Part shown: positions 12,901 through 21,640 of the stretch, piece by piece
Position numbering within the stretch: the stretch's first letter is position 1
How the letters are laid out: the number at the start of each line of letters is the position of its first letter
NCBI GenBank assembly: GCA_007922195.1
Contig: ML682090.1
Coordinates: forward strand, 1,193,956 to 1,257,955
Length of the DNA: 64,000 nucleotides
Direction: 5' to 3'
Origin: Podocnemis expansa
Lineage: Eukaryota > Chordata > Testudines > Podocnemididae
The notes under the pieces: model-generated
The model's database searches: none
What the model saw: the letters and a program-made list of their open reading frames with translations, nothing else
What the model was told of the DNA's origin: nothing
Translations under genes and position numbers: made by a program

Positions 12901-15900
12901 TCGCTATACCGTCTGCAGATACAATGTGTCCTACATATCGCACAGATGTCTGGCAGAAGATGCACTTGTCTAAAGATAACTTGAGACCAGCCTCTTCCAA
13001 CCAATCCAGGACCTTGCACAGCCGAGTTTCATGTTCTTCTAAAGTGCGCCCAAAAACCACGGTATCATCCAGATACACCAGGCACTCTAACAGGTGCATA
13101 TCCCCTACAACCTGTTCCATGAGTCGCTGAAATGTGGCTGGAGCCCCAGATACTCCTTGTGGCATACAATTAAATTGGTAAAATCCTAAGGGGCCGATGA
13201 ACGCTGTCTTCTCCCGGTCCTCTGGTGCCATGGGTACTTGATAGTATCCACTGCAGAGATCAAGTACAGAGAACCAGCGACTGCCATTCAGGCTATCCAA
13301 AGCATCATCCACCCCGGGGCATTGTGTATTGGTCAGGAATTGTTCGCCTGTTCAGGGTGCGATAATCAACACACATGCGCACTTTGCCACTTTTCTTTCG
13401 TACCACAACAATTGGCGATGCATAAGGGCTTCTGGATTCCTCAGTAATACCTGCTTGGGCCAGTTCCTGTAGGTGCTGCCTCACATCTTCAATATCTGCA
13501 GGGGCTAGTCGTCTTGATCGCTCTCGAAAAGGCCGACCATCTTGCATTCGGATATGGTGTTCTACACCCTGAGCACACCCAACATTCCACTCATGCATAG
13601 AGAAAACAGCCTTCCTCTTGACTAACTCCTCACACAGCCAGTCCTTCCACTTGGCAGGAATGGGGGAATCCCCAAACTGGAAACTATCCTTCCCGAAAGG
13701 CTTAGCCTTGGTCTCCTCTTGGGATGTAGGGCGCCCCACTCGCTGGTATGCAGCTTTACATAAAGCATGCATTGGTAGCTCCTGCAGATAGTTATTCCCC
13801 GCCATCTCTTGACACTTCTGTGCTAATCTTTGAAACAGGTTTGCATTTGTCCCTAGGATTAAAGGTGCGTATTCTCTTCCCTTTGGATCTGGGCAGATCA
13901 ATGCCAGTGTTTCTATTTCCTGGGTTGTCCTAGCAAGATCCTTTGGAAATTGGACCTTTAACAGGATATACCCCAGATAGGGGCATGAGTCACCACCAAT
14001 TCCCCAGACTGTCAAACTGGACAGGGAATGCAGGGGCAAATGCTGCAGGTGTTCTCGATAGTAAGATTCATAAAGTATGGTGACCTGTGATCCACTATCC
14101 AGCAATGCCTCATACAAACGTCCCTCTATATGGATGGGCACGACAGCTTGGGGCCCTATTAGCCCATCAGGGTAACCCTGATCTGTGTCCTTTTTGGGGG
14201 AGCCTTGGAATTTCAGGGCCTTGGATCGCTCCTTCTCCAAGCCCCATTGGCGTTTCCCTGAAACCTCCTACGGCTTTCCTGCAGTCTCCGAGATACCCTT
14301 GCATGGTCTGCCCTGTTCTGGCACTCCAATGCATAGTGTCCATCTCTCCCACAGTTATAACAGAACCCCTTTTTCGGGCTATCACCCCTCTGGTTATTTT
14401 TCCTTTTTTCAGATGGTGCAGCATAAGCCTTCAGCATGGCCACTTCTTGGGTCAGATCTTTTAGGGCTGCTGCTACTGATGGGGCATCCTCTGTTACTCC
14501 ATGCACTGTGGTGGTGTAACTCCCTACCTTCCTTGGCAGTGCCACGGTATCTGCCTGCATAAATCACTCCTCTTCTTCACGTATCTCTCGAATGAGATTG
14601 TGGAATGGAGGTGGGTTTTGGATCCGCTCCCTCAGCTGTAGTCGCCACAGCATCAACCCATCTTGTCGGGTTCTCCGAAGGATCTGATCTAACCTAGCAG
14701 AATCAATGTGCTTAGTGGGAATTCCTCCCTTCTGCACTACCTGCTGCAGTAAATCCTCCAGCCTCCTGACGAAATCTGACAACCTCTCATGAGACCCTTG
14801 ATACGTGTGACAAAACCGATAATACAGGTCTTCGCCGCTATCCGTTGTGCTGTAGACACTCTCAAGAGCAGCTAAATAGTCATGCACTGTGGCAGCTGGT
14901 TGGGAGTCTTTCAGGGTTCGGACAATCCGCATAGCAGGTCCCCTCAGACTCTCAAGCACCCGTTTCCGCTTTTCAGCATCAGAGCATTGCCACTCTTGGA
15001 CAAGAGGCACCGAAGATTCCCTCCAGGTCTCATAATCATCTTCCCCTGAGGGTACAGGTGTGACTCCAGAGAAACAAGGTAACCGCTTGTATGGTGCATT
15101 TTCAGGTACTGGCTTCAACACATCTCTGAGGGCATTCCCCAACTCTTTTGCCCACTCCACTGGGTTGGGTGCTGCAGGTGTTGGAGTCCCTCCTAATGCC
15201 AATATTAATTCCTCTCGTGTCCGCTTCTCATTTGCCATCAGACTCTGTAGCTTCTGAGCTAATGAGTCCACCTCCAGTAACCAAGGTGCGCTAGCAGAGG
15301 ACTGTCTTGGCCCCAGAATTGTCCAGGGGGTACCTCCCACTTGCACTTCTTTGGGTACTTTATCAGGATCTGCTTCTTTGGAATGAGTACATAGTGCTAT
15401 CATGCCCTTCAATTCACAACTGTAAGTACGAGTGTGGACCTTCACTCTCCCCAGTATTCCTACTGCATCTAGGCTCTCCTCGATTTCATTGGGTTCCACC
15501 TCTTCTGGGAACCTGGGCACCAGCACAGCCTGGGCTACTGAGATCTGTGCCCCTCGGCAAAGGTCTTCTAGTAATTCTCTCTCCATTCCCCTTTTCTTTT
15601 TCTTTCAGCAGGTGGTCTCTTTTCACTGTGAAGGAGCACCCAGAGTGTGTGACATAGAGGTTTGTGTCTGCAAGAGTTCCCCGTACAGGCCACCAAGTGT
15701 AACACCCACGTAACCAGATTGAGTCTGCCTTGCAGGCAGCTCTGACCAGAGAAAGGGTGTGCACACGAACACAGCAAGGAGAGCCCCTTTGCCCCAGGGG
15801 CACCTGTTCCAAACCCCCAGGGTGACCACACACACACTGGGATAGCGTAGGGATTATGGGAATGGGGAAGGTTTATTTACAGAGGTGCAAAGAGGAAACC

Positions 15901-18900
15901 AACAGGGGAGATGGGGCAGCAGTGACGCAGGGCCCTGTGTTAGCTGTTACTCTGTAAGGCCCAACAATGCAGCAGGCTGGAGGCAGACGTGACCTCGTTC
16001 TGCACCATGAGTTCAGGAGTCCCAGCACAGTTCCAGTCCAGTGTTCAGTCCAGCAACTCCTAGTCTTCGGCGCCAGCACTTTCCCAGCAAAAGAAAACCC
16101 TCTGATGTCTCTTCTGCCACTCTCTGCGAACCCAGAGCGGCCCCCTCCCCACTTAACTAACTGCAACCTCCCCCCTGAGTGCCAGGTGCTGTACTCACGG
16201 CCCCACAGCTCCAGATGGCCAGTCACTGGATGATGCTCTGTCCTTGGGCGACTCTCCCCAGCACAGTGTCCTTCTGTGGGTGCTGGCCTGGCATCCCAGG
16301 TCAGGTGCTCTGTCTTCCCTGGCTTCAGGCAGGGGCTCCCTCTCTCTTCCTCCTTCCCAGGCCTCCGGCTGCAGCTCCAGCCCCCTTCTCAGCTCCACAA
16401 CCTCTCCCACAGGGCAAAAATTTAAAGGGACCACGCTCCTTAAAACCCCAGGGAGGTTACATATGGCAGAGGAGAAGTGCAGGGCTATTACATTAACTAT
16501 AAACAGAGATGCGTGCTTTGCTAAATGTGTGATAAATAAATGATGGTGACAGTTGCTTAGGACCTTAGTTTTTCTAAACTACTCCTCTCTAGGGATCTTA
16601 CTTAAGGAGTGTGTTTGGAAGCATCCCTAGCGTACGTTTCTTGCTTTATCTAATCATGACAGCTATGCTTGGTCTTAGTGGAGTTATTTGCAGCTACATT
16701 TGTCCTTAAAATGCATATGAATCAATGAATGGAGTAGGAGTGACTGTTGAGCATGCACCCCTGGTGTCAAGTGGTAAAGGAAATGGCTGGCAACCTGCTC
16801 TCAGCATTTGGCATTGAGGATTGCCACCTGCTGCTTTCCTAATTCTTCAAGAGTGAAAATGTGGAAGCAGCTATAGATGTGACCCAAGCCCAAAAACCAT
16901 TCTAGTTAGGTATTTCCTGCACTGAGGATACAGGTAATAAATAGCACTCCACAGGTGGAGAGAGTTTGTCAGTTGTCTTGTATAACCATTCACTGGAATG
17001 CCATGCCTCATGAGTATTGCAGCTTGTGAATAATGGCTCTTCAGAAGAGGCAGTGAGTACAGCCTTATCTTGAAACCAAAAGAGAACATTAAACTTAGGA
17101 GGATGCACTTCGAGACGTGTGGAACAAAGGAGAACAGTTCCAGGAGTGGTAAGGTCCACTGCATCTGTCAACCAGCCAGCACATATGCAAGACTTGTTTC
17201 CGCGGAATAAGAGGAGCCAGTCAAGGAAAAAAGTGGAAGAAATCCAAATGTATTTTGGGTTGAGCAGAGCCATCCTTAAATCCCTCACAGCTTCTTTCTT
17301 TAGTGTTATTAAGAAGTGGGCTTCTGGGAGCACGCTGGCATTGTTTCAAAAAGCTAAGTTTGCTTTTGGCCACCAGGCATATAACCTATATTAGTAAATC
17401 AACATCAAACAGAAATTTGCACTTAAAATCAATGGTGCCTAAATATCTTTGAGGATCTGGGCTGAAGTCTAGTTTTTGCAGAGGACTAGGAAATATTGCA
17501 CTGATTGGCCCACTTACTTCTTTCCTTTGTCAATTTCTAGCATTCATGGATGTCTGTTTTGTCCTGTGCTACATATTGTATCTTATCTGTTCATTGGTTC
17601 TTGGTCACTTCACAAGCCATAAGAAAGATGGCATTACAGCTTCTGTTTTTCTTAGCCACCCTTTTTTATATATAATTCAGATGTTTTAAAAGCTTCCTTA
17701 CTCTCTTCTTTTGTGCTTTTCTTCTACACTTCCTCTGCAAGTTCCCCATCTTCAAAGCATCTGATGAAGTGGGATTTTTCTCCTACAAAAGCTCATGGGA
17801 TAAATAAATGTATTAGTCTTTAACAGTGCTACTGGACTCCTTGTTTGTTTTTTCTCTGTTTACTTCTGCCCCTAATTTGAGAGTGGTGCATTCAAACAGC
17901 TGCAGAAAGATTTCCCTTCCAACCACTGGCAAAGTGGTTTTGGCTTCAAACTGTGACCAGAATGGTTTGTGTCAAACCTGAGTGATTAGATTGTTCAGCA
18001 CTTTAATCTCTGCATTACAGATCTTATAACTGTCTAAGAAGCAAGTGTTTCTGTTACTAAGAATTAAACATGGAACTGAGCACTTGGCATATGAAACTAT
18101 TGTAGTTCTTGGTTGTGGGAGTACCAGAAGGATTTCTGTTTTTAAGGAAAGGAGCTAATACTTCTTTTAAAGAATATCAGCTCTGATTCACTAACGTTAA
18201 AGACCAGAGAACAACTCTGGTGCTGTTATTCTCGCATTTGAGATCAGAAGCTATTCTTAGCATGACAGAGCTAAAAAAAAAGAGGATTAAACATAATAAA
18301 TCCAGTGCACCTCTACTGTAATGTCACTATTTATAGTACAGTTTTGAATGGCTAAATCCTGCCTTTCAGATCCAGTTAAGCAATTCTCCTTATCTTAATC
18401 TTTGTAAAATATGTATTTGTTGTCTTTTTAAACACAAATGAAAGTGTTTTATTTCATTTTGCTGACTTATGAACTCTCAGATATATTCCTGTAAGAACTA
18501 TTTTAAGCTAAGAAGCTACAGACACTTACATCTTCATGCTGTCTTGTTTCTTCTTTAAAAGACCTGAGCTTTTTCCTAAGAAGGTATTTTCTAACGACCA
18601 GCTGTTTTCTTAGGAAGTCAGTGGTACTGCACATGACAAAGTACTGCTCATCCTAGCTCCAGATTGTAAAATCAGGTCTTAAATAGGATTTAATTGCATT
18701 TTGTTGTTTTCTGGACCTGTTTTAGTTTAAAATGCTTTGATAATGTCTGGAAAGCATTTATTTGTTCTCTTCTGTGGAAGTGCTTTTGTAATGATCTCAG
18801 TGATGTTACTTTTGACTAAATAACCCTATTATGTTATCACTTTTCTTTTATCAATTCATCTTTATAATCATCCTTGAAGGAATTTTAAAAAATGCATTTT

Positions 18901-21311
18901 TGTTCATTCACTGACTTTGTATTGTGGTGGATTTGCCAATGTGTATTTTAAAAGATTAGAGTAGATTAGATTTTTCTGATCTTAAAACAAATGCCATACT
19001 AAAGAAGGATGCAAAAGGCACGTAACTAATCTGCTTTTTTGTTTTTGTGGGTTTTTTTGCAACGCAGGACTATTGCAACTCAGACTGGTGAAGATAGCTC
19101 AAGGTACCGTATGATGAAAGCAACTGAATGTTTCATAAAAACACTGCACTTCATCTGTTAACACAGCACTTTCTTTCTTTATGGAAACTGACCTGTACGT
19201 AAGTTTTTAGTTCATTTCACATTTAAAAGGTGTGAAATACCCCCACAAACTCAAGTTCACATTTTTGCTGTTAAAGCCTTTTAACCTGGGACTGCATGAC
19301 GGGGGAAAGATCACTCAGTAACTCCCCATTCCGTTCATCCCCTCTGAAGCACCTGGCACTGGCCAGTGTCCGAAGACATGATACTGGGCTCAACGGACCA
19401 TGGGTCTGACCCAGTTCTTATGGAATAGTTTCATTGCTATCAAAAGATTGGGTATCCAGAAATGCAAAAGAGAAGCCAAATGTGAGACACCTACAACCAG
19501 TTTTTCAGAGGCGCTAAGCATCCATAACTCCATTTGAAAGCAACAGGAGCTGCAAGTGGTCAGTCAGTCTGACAATCAAGCCCAAGAGTGAAACCCTGGC
19601 TCTGCTGAAGTCACTGGCAAATCTCCCTTTTACCTCAATGAGGCTGGGATTTCATCCTTGGCGTTAAAGTCAGGCACTCAAAAATGGGACATCCTAGATT
19701 AATTGTCGGTTGTGGCCTGAGTCTTGAGCCTAGTTTATAAACTCTTTGTGGGATTGTCGGTTGTTTTTTTACATGCCCTGTAAACTAAGCCAGGGACCAC
19801 CCTCTTCTGCCCCTGACCCTGTGCTATACTGCACTTCATACAATGGGATGCTGGGGCTTCTTCTTGCTAACTGCAATGCAAATGAATAAAATATTTGATA
19901 GCATCTACCACCCTTCTGATGCAATCAAATGCATAGTCATATTATAGACTATATTACAGGCCGCTGTGCCAGTCCCTGCCTCCCATCCTTGGCAGGTGCT
20001 GGGGGGTGAGGCCAGCAGAGAGGAGCTACAGAGCTAAAGGATACCACAGGGCTGGGAGCCTGGGGTGCCACTCAGAATCGGTGCACATGACATCTTTGGC
20101 ACATGTGCCAGATGTTGCTGACCTCTGCTATATAGAGTCTTGTTGACAAATATAAGATACAGAAGCAATATCTATTGTGCTTTGAAAGGAGTGACTTAGT
20201 AGCTGAATAAAAAAGTAGCATAGATCTCATGTTTAATTCATTTTATTTTTCTTCTAAACCCAGCTGCACAGTTGAAGAATCCTTGGAACAGGTAACCAAA
20301 ATATTTTGACTTTGCTTCATTTGAATCCAGCAGACTGTGGGCAGTTGATAGGCAAACTTCCTCCTGACCTTTAAAGTAGTCCTAAGTCTGTGCTGAGCAG
20401 GCGGCTTTAGTCATTGCAAAGAGTGTATCAGTTTAGTAACCGAACATATGGGAACTAGAGGGAGACCAGAGAACTTATTCCTTTGTCACCGTAACTGGAA
20501 TTTGAACTGAGGTCTCTAGAAGTTTCAAAGCAGCCTTGTTAGGATCCAGTGCTGCAAACCATATTTGCTTTCACAAGTAGGCCAGTGGAAAACAACAGAC
20601 CTACTGTAGTTACTAAAGATTTCTTAGAAAAAGCTTGCAAGATCAGGCCCTGGACTTTCCATAAGGATTTTTCCGCTGTGGCATTTCTCTAACTGCAGAA
20701 ACTAGTTCCAAAAGGGTAGCGTGTTAGTCTAGTTCAGCAAAACAAACAAGGAGTCTGGTGGCGCTTTTAAAGACTAACAATTTTATTTATCACAGGAGCT
20801 TTCCTGGGAGAAAATCCAACTTTGGGGAAATCTTCAAGCATCTGATGAAGTGGGATTTTCTCCCAGGAAAGCTCCTGTGATAAATAAATTTGTTTGTCTT
20901 TAAAAGTACCACCAGACTCCTTTGTTTGGCAGAAAACTAGGATCTTAATGTTGCTATTGCTTTGAGGCAGAATCAATAAAAATAGTGTCTAGCTGTTGTG
21001 ATAAACTGAATTCCTGCTCAGGCATGGCAGAGAAATTACTATGTTTTACTGAATAGAACTAGTTTGTTCTGATCTGCTGATGTTTCATAAAGAATATTTT
21101 AAAAATTTTCCATCACTATCAGAAATAAAGAGGCCCATGTTAAAATATCTCAGATGGCTCTTTTCCTAAACATGAAGAGTAAAAATTTTCATGTACCCTT
21201 ACAGGAAGTTAATCTGTTATGTTTAGAAAAGACATTTCCAGCAACTCTTTTGTATTTCAAGGAAATGGTAACCATCTTGCCTTCTATTCACAGGATGAGT
21301 CTGACTGGTAG
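934..21311 (+). CDS. 3' part of an unidentified host coiled-coil protein gene, 13 exons seen
   Basis: Thirteen short exons with AG/GT borders join in one frame: 934-969, 1472-1520, 1664-1730, 3624-3674, 3863-3890, 4512-4542, 5280-5337, 5687-5717, 6037-6073, 6592-6627, 19068-19103, 20264-20291 and 21294-21311 (stop TAG). Every donor/acceptor phase pair agrees, which chance would not give. The product is hydrophilic and heptad-rich from VQEIDALRTENRKLKNA through EIERLSGEISNYLNVTNFW, suggesting a coiled coil. A Ser/Thr/Glu-rich acidic tail follows and ends DESDW. There is an ATG in exon 934-969 (MPLLEKQ), which would give about 163 residues, but the acceptor before it and the open phase suggest the gene starts left of the window. 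The 12.4-kb intron before the exon at 19,068 holds the LTR retrotransposon in antisense. I do not recognise the family, so no function is assigned. Confidence 0.8.
1731..3623. other. Intron, no gene seen; old DNA-transposon remnant
   Basis: This intron lies between the exons ending at 1730 and starting at 3624. About 1905-2064 looks like a worn MITE ending in a GTGTAGACAAG motif similar to the termini of the TGTCTACACT-type elements elsewhere in the window. Frames around 2720-3010 are short and lack coding features. Nothing else is recognised. Confidence 0.5.
6706..6858. mobile_element. Penelope-like palindromic element, short copy
   Basis: The copy starts with AAAGGGCAGCCATGTTAGTC and reaches CACTTTTAAAG, then runs straight into the opposite arm (GTGGGATTTTCTCCCACGAAAGC ending GACTCCTTGTTTG; shown here only in part as a motif). 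The CTGATGA part of the ribozyme-like core is lost at the junction, while CCCACGAAAGC remains. It sits in the largest intron of the coiled-coil gene. Confidence 0.7.
6919..7232. mobile_element. hAT-type MITE (CAGTGG...CCACTG)
   Basis: The element opens CAGTGGCTCTCAGC and closes GGTTGAAAACCACTG, the terminal inverted repeat pattern of several non-autonomous hAT copies in this window. I could not confirm an 8-bp duplication here, so the exact ends are approximate. It has no coding capacity. Confidence 0.6.
7770..7960 (+). repeat. MIR-like SINE fragment
   Basis: The stretch has the order typical of MIR/CORE-SINEs: a Cys/His-like 'CACTGTCTGGCACAGACCAAG' region, then TCTCTTATTCCTC, then 'TTTACAAAATAGGAATGA' and a tail with AAAAGTGCAATAAAA. 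It is heavily diverged, so it is an old insertion. Confidence 0.5.
7987..8320. mobile_element. MITE built of TTCGAA/TTTGAA palindromes
   Basis: Termini GGCTACGTCTACACT and AGTATAGACACACCTG form an imperfect inverted repeat, preceded by TTA as expected for PIF/Harbinger-type target choice. The interior is a series of short self-complementary blocks such as TTAGTTTGAATTAAG and TTAATTCGAACTAA. No frame is present. The superfamily is an inference from the target and termini. Confidence 0.6.
8545..8683 (+). repeat. MIR-like SINE split by the LTR element
   Basis: The sequence shows TCAGTTCCTGGCTCTGCC, then GAGTGACCTTGAGCAAGTTAC, then CTGTCTGTAAAATAAGG, which is the characteristic MIR order. The LTR retrotransposon begins immediately after it at 8688, so the MIR was there first. 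Confidence 0.65.
8688..9454 (-). repeat. 3' LTR of the gypsy element
   Basis: The 767-bp LTR aligns to 15698-16461 at roughly 95 percent by eye. It starts TGTAACACCCACG and ends GGGGTTACA on the plus strand. Read on the minus strand it contains AATAAA at 8870-8875, a likely poly(A) signal. The 30 bp at 8915-8944 are in the opposite orientation to the matching bases of the other LTR. The open frames seen on both strands here are a result of GC-rich sequence and not genes. Confidence 0.93.
9455..9468 (-). promoter_or_regulatory. Polypurine tract of the gypsy element
   Basis: On the minus strand the 14 bases directly before the 3' LTR read GGAGGGGGGGAGAG. An all-purine run abutting the 3' LTR is the expected primer for plus-strand synthesis in LTR retrotransposons. 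Confidence 0.85.
9813..10300. mobile_element. hAT-type element inside the gypsy pol 3' end
   Basis: The 488-bp insert opens CATTGTTCCCTCTAAG and closes CTTAGAGGGAACACTG, and it is flanked on both sides by the perfect 8-bp duplication ATCTGGAT (9805-9812, 10301-10308). The centre is very C-rich (runs of CCCCC with CTCCTGACAGC repeats), very unlike its surroundings. No coding frame is supported. The 8-bp duplication and CA..TG ends indicate hAT. It interrupts the C-terminal end of pol and so postdates the retrotransposon. Confidence 0.9.
10301..14251 (-). pseudogene. pol: Gypsy pol: protease, RT, RNase H, integrase (broken)
   Basis: The frame follows a -1 shift from gag. Protease has LLDSGS near 14,100. 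The reverse transcriptase has VDYRTLNRRTIPDQY, then YLDD at 13064-13075. RNase H has LHVDAS and KTDNNSL. Integrase has a His/Cys zinc finger near 11,650-11,720, then a D,D-35-E core: D in CLDFLSLE, D in HSDQG and E in LLERFNR. The C-terminal part is a 37-residue duplicated acidic Ser/Glu segment (10500-10721) rather than an obvious chromodomain. Breaks: one extra base in a CCCCGGGG run (13312-13319), where the frame shifts, and TGA stops at 12101-12103, 11969-11971, 11915-11917, 11849-11851, 11645-11647 and 10661-10663. A hAT insertion ends the readable frame at 10300. Apart from these breaks the frame is remarkably well kept, so the element is not very ancient. Confidence 0.92.
10500..10721 (-). 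repeat. Two tandem 111-bp units in the pol C-terminus
   Basis: Copies at 10500-10610 and 10611-10721 start TCCTCACTCTCTGAGG and share a GTGTTTGCAAA and GATCGTGTCC core. The period of 111 bp is exactly 37 codons, so the duplication keeps frame. The encoded unit is acidic and Ser/Glu-rich. Where the left copy encodes Gln (CAA) the right copy has TGA, as expected if both came from an ancestral CGA. Confidence 0.85.
14213..15586 (-). pseudogene. gag: Gypsy gag, PNMA-like, one in-frame TGA
   Basis: The first part (15586 to 14564) encodes 340 residues beginning MERELLEDLCRG. The overall plan of LLEDLCRG at the N-terminus, a short Glu-rich EIEESLDAVG segment, then a capsid-like region with YKRLPCFSG, VLESLRGPA and TYQGSHERLSDFV matches the plan of vertebrate PNMA (paraneoplastic Ma) proteins, which descend from gypsy Gag. 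A TGA at 14564-14566 breaks the frame. It continues in the same register through a CCHC knuckle (14321-14362, CYNCGRDGHYALEC) to a stop at 14213-14215. The heptamer GGGAAAC at 14252-14258 lies in the right register for a -1 shift into pol. A start at 15584-15586 is chosen because it is the first ATG in frame and leaves a leader of about 110 bp after the LTR. The function would be to form the retroelement capsid and bind its RNA. Confidence 0.88.
14252..14258 (-). promoter_or_regulatory. Candidate -1 ribosomal frameshift site GGGAAAC
   Basis: On the minus strand the gag codons read CAG GGA AAC, which places the heptamer as G GGA AAC, the exact register needed. The pol frame is open in the -1 phase from here, and the gag stop follows 37 bp later. 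The same heptamer is known from PEG10, PNMA3 and visna virus. Any downstream pseudoknot would need folding to show. Confidence 0.75.
15679..15695 (-). promoter_or_regulatory. Candidate primer binding site of the gypsy element
   Basis: Two bases inside the 5' LTR the minus strand reads TGGTGGCCTGTACGGGG. Starting with TGG it could pair with the CCA end of a tRNA. I cannot name the tRNA from memory, so the assignment rests only on position and on TGG. Confidence 0.5.
15698..16461 (-). repeat. 5' LTR of the gypsy element
   Basis: The 764-bp LTR begins TGTAACACCCACG and ends GGAGGTTACA on the plus strand and is followed by the target duplicate TATG. It holds a minus-strand AATAAA (plus-strand TTTATT) as in its partner. 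Bases 15927-15955 are the reverse complement of the corresponding block in the 3' LTR. Confidence 0.93.
16466..17726. other. Intron, no gene seen
   Basis: No splice-bounded exon or complete mobile element was recognised. Around 17425-17480 a GTGCCTAAATATCTTTGAGG motif and the adjoining bases resemble an old interspersed repeat common in amniotes (also near 34,190-34,235). The frames near 16,871-17,394 have no protein signature. Confidence 0.45.
17727..17850 (+). mobile_element. Penelope-like element, one arm
   Basis: Only the right arm is present: AAGTTCCCCATCTTCAAAGC, then CTGATGAAGTGGG, then AAATAAATGTATTAGTCTTT and GACTCCTTGTTTG. The CTGATGA core is intact but the GAAA is changed to CAAAA. 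It truncates on the left, as many copies of this family do. Confidence 0.7.
17851..19067. other. Intron, nothing recognised
   Basis: AT-rich sequence before the exon at 19068, with a polypyrimidine stretch (CTTTTTTGTTTTTGTGG) ahead of the acceptor. I saw no exon, RNA gene or recognisable repeat. Confidence 0.5.
19290..19422 (+). mobile_element. CR1-like LINE 3' fragment
   Basis: CTGGCACTGGCCAGTGTC, GATACTGGGCTCAACGGACC and TGGGTCTGACCCAGTTCTTA run in the order of a CR1 3' end, with a TTCTTATG-like terminal unit. It is 5'-truncated and diverged. Confidence 0.6.
20706..20928. mobile_element. Penelope-like palindromic element with target duplication
   Basis: The left arm starts TTCCAAAAGGGTAGC and the right arm is its complement, truncated after GACTCCTTTGTTTG. 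The flanks GCAGAAACTAG (20695-20705) and GCAGAAAACTAG (20929-20940) are a target duplication of about 11 bp. A loss at one end with a long duplication suggests reverse-transcription-based insertion. It contains the best-kept hammerhead-like core of the family. Confidence 0.8.
20838..20880 (+). ncRNA. Hammerhead-ribozyme-like motif
   Basis: The order GCAT, CTGATGA, AGTGGG..CCCAG hairpin, GAAA, GCTC is that of a type I hammerhead core with almost no helix III. CTGATGA and GAAA are the invariant core bases. Minimal hammerheads of this kind are known from Penelope-like elements. One extra A stands after CTGATGA and one stem base pair is broken, so this copy may be inactive. Confidence 0.45.
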
Positions 21312-21421
21312 AGGGTCAATTTAACTTCAATATGACTGGCTGCTGGACCTCATGATATTTGACATTTTCACATTTAACACTTACTGAACAGATGTATTCA
21401 AATTTATTTATATAGATATCA

Positions 21422-21427
21422 AATAAA
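21422..21427 (+). promoter_or_regulatory. Poly(A) signal AATAAA of the coiled-coil gene
   Basis: A canonical AATAAA lies 111 bp after the TAG stop of the last exon, giving a short 3' UTR. It is the first such hexamer after the stop. Confidence 0.6.
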
Positions 21428-21479
21428 ACCTATTTTAATCCCACTCATGCATTCTTTTAGTCCAGTTAGTTATAAAATA

Positions 21480-21640
21480 TTTTGATGGCAAAAGGATTTC
21501 TTGGAGCCAGATTTTATACTCTTATTTTGAATGATTTCTGACTCCAATCCCATGGAAGTCAGTGAAACTACCAGCATAGTGAAGTGCTATTCCATGTGAG
21601 TAAAGTGAGTAGGATCTGGCTCCTGTCCTTTAAAATCAGA
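21480..21640. repeat. Old palindromic interspersed repeat
   Basis: The block opens GGAGCCAGATTTTATACTC and closes with GGATCTGGCTCCTG, with a centre holding CCATGGAAGTCAGTGAAAC and CATGTGAGTAAAGTGAG. This resembles a worn inverted-repeat element. Similar pieces occur near 22,870-22,960 and 35,790-35,960. Confidence 0.4.

Larger units (their letters stand above)
8688..16461 (-). mobile_element. Ty3/gypsy LTR retrotransposon with PNMA-type Gag, degraded
   Basis: A complete antisense insertion of 7.77 kb. Both LTRs start TGTAAC and end GTTACA (plus strand) and the whole is bounded by TATG at 8684-8687 and 16462-16465, the target duplication. In element order, right to left, it has the 5' LTR, a candidate primer site, gag with matrix/capsid-like and zinc-knuckle regions, then pol in the order protease, reverse transcriptase, RNase H, integrase, a polypurine tract and the 3' LTR. 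The order RT-RNaseH-IN and the RT sequence place it in Ty3/gypsy. No envelope gene is seen. It carries seven in-frame TGA stops, one single-base frameshift and an inserted hAT element (9813-10300), so it cannot move by its own proteins. It lies antisense in an intron of the coiled-coil gene and postdates a MIR. Confidence 0.93.

Noticed and set aside
10661..14566. Recoding of TGA as selenocysteine in the gypsy element
   Set aside because: TGA replaces residues that would be Arg, Gln or Trp and one repeat copy has CAA at the same place. No selenocysteine insertion element was sought or seen. CpG decay is simpler.
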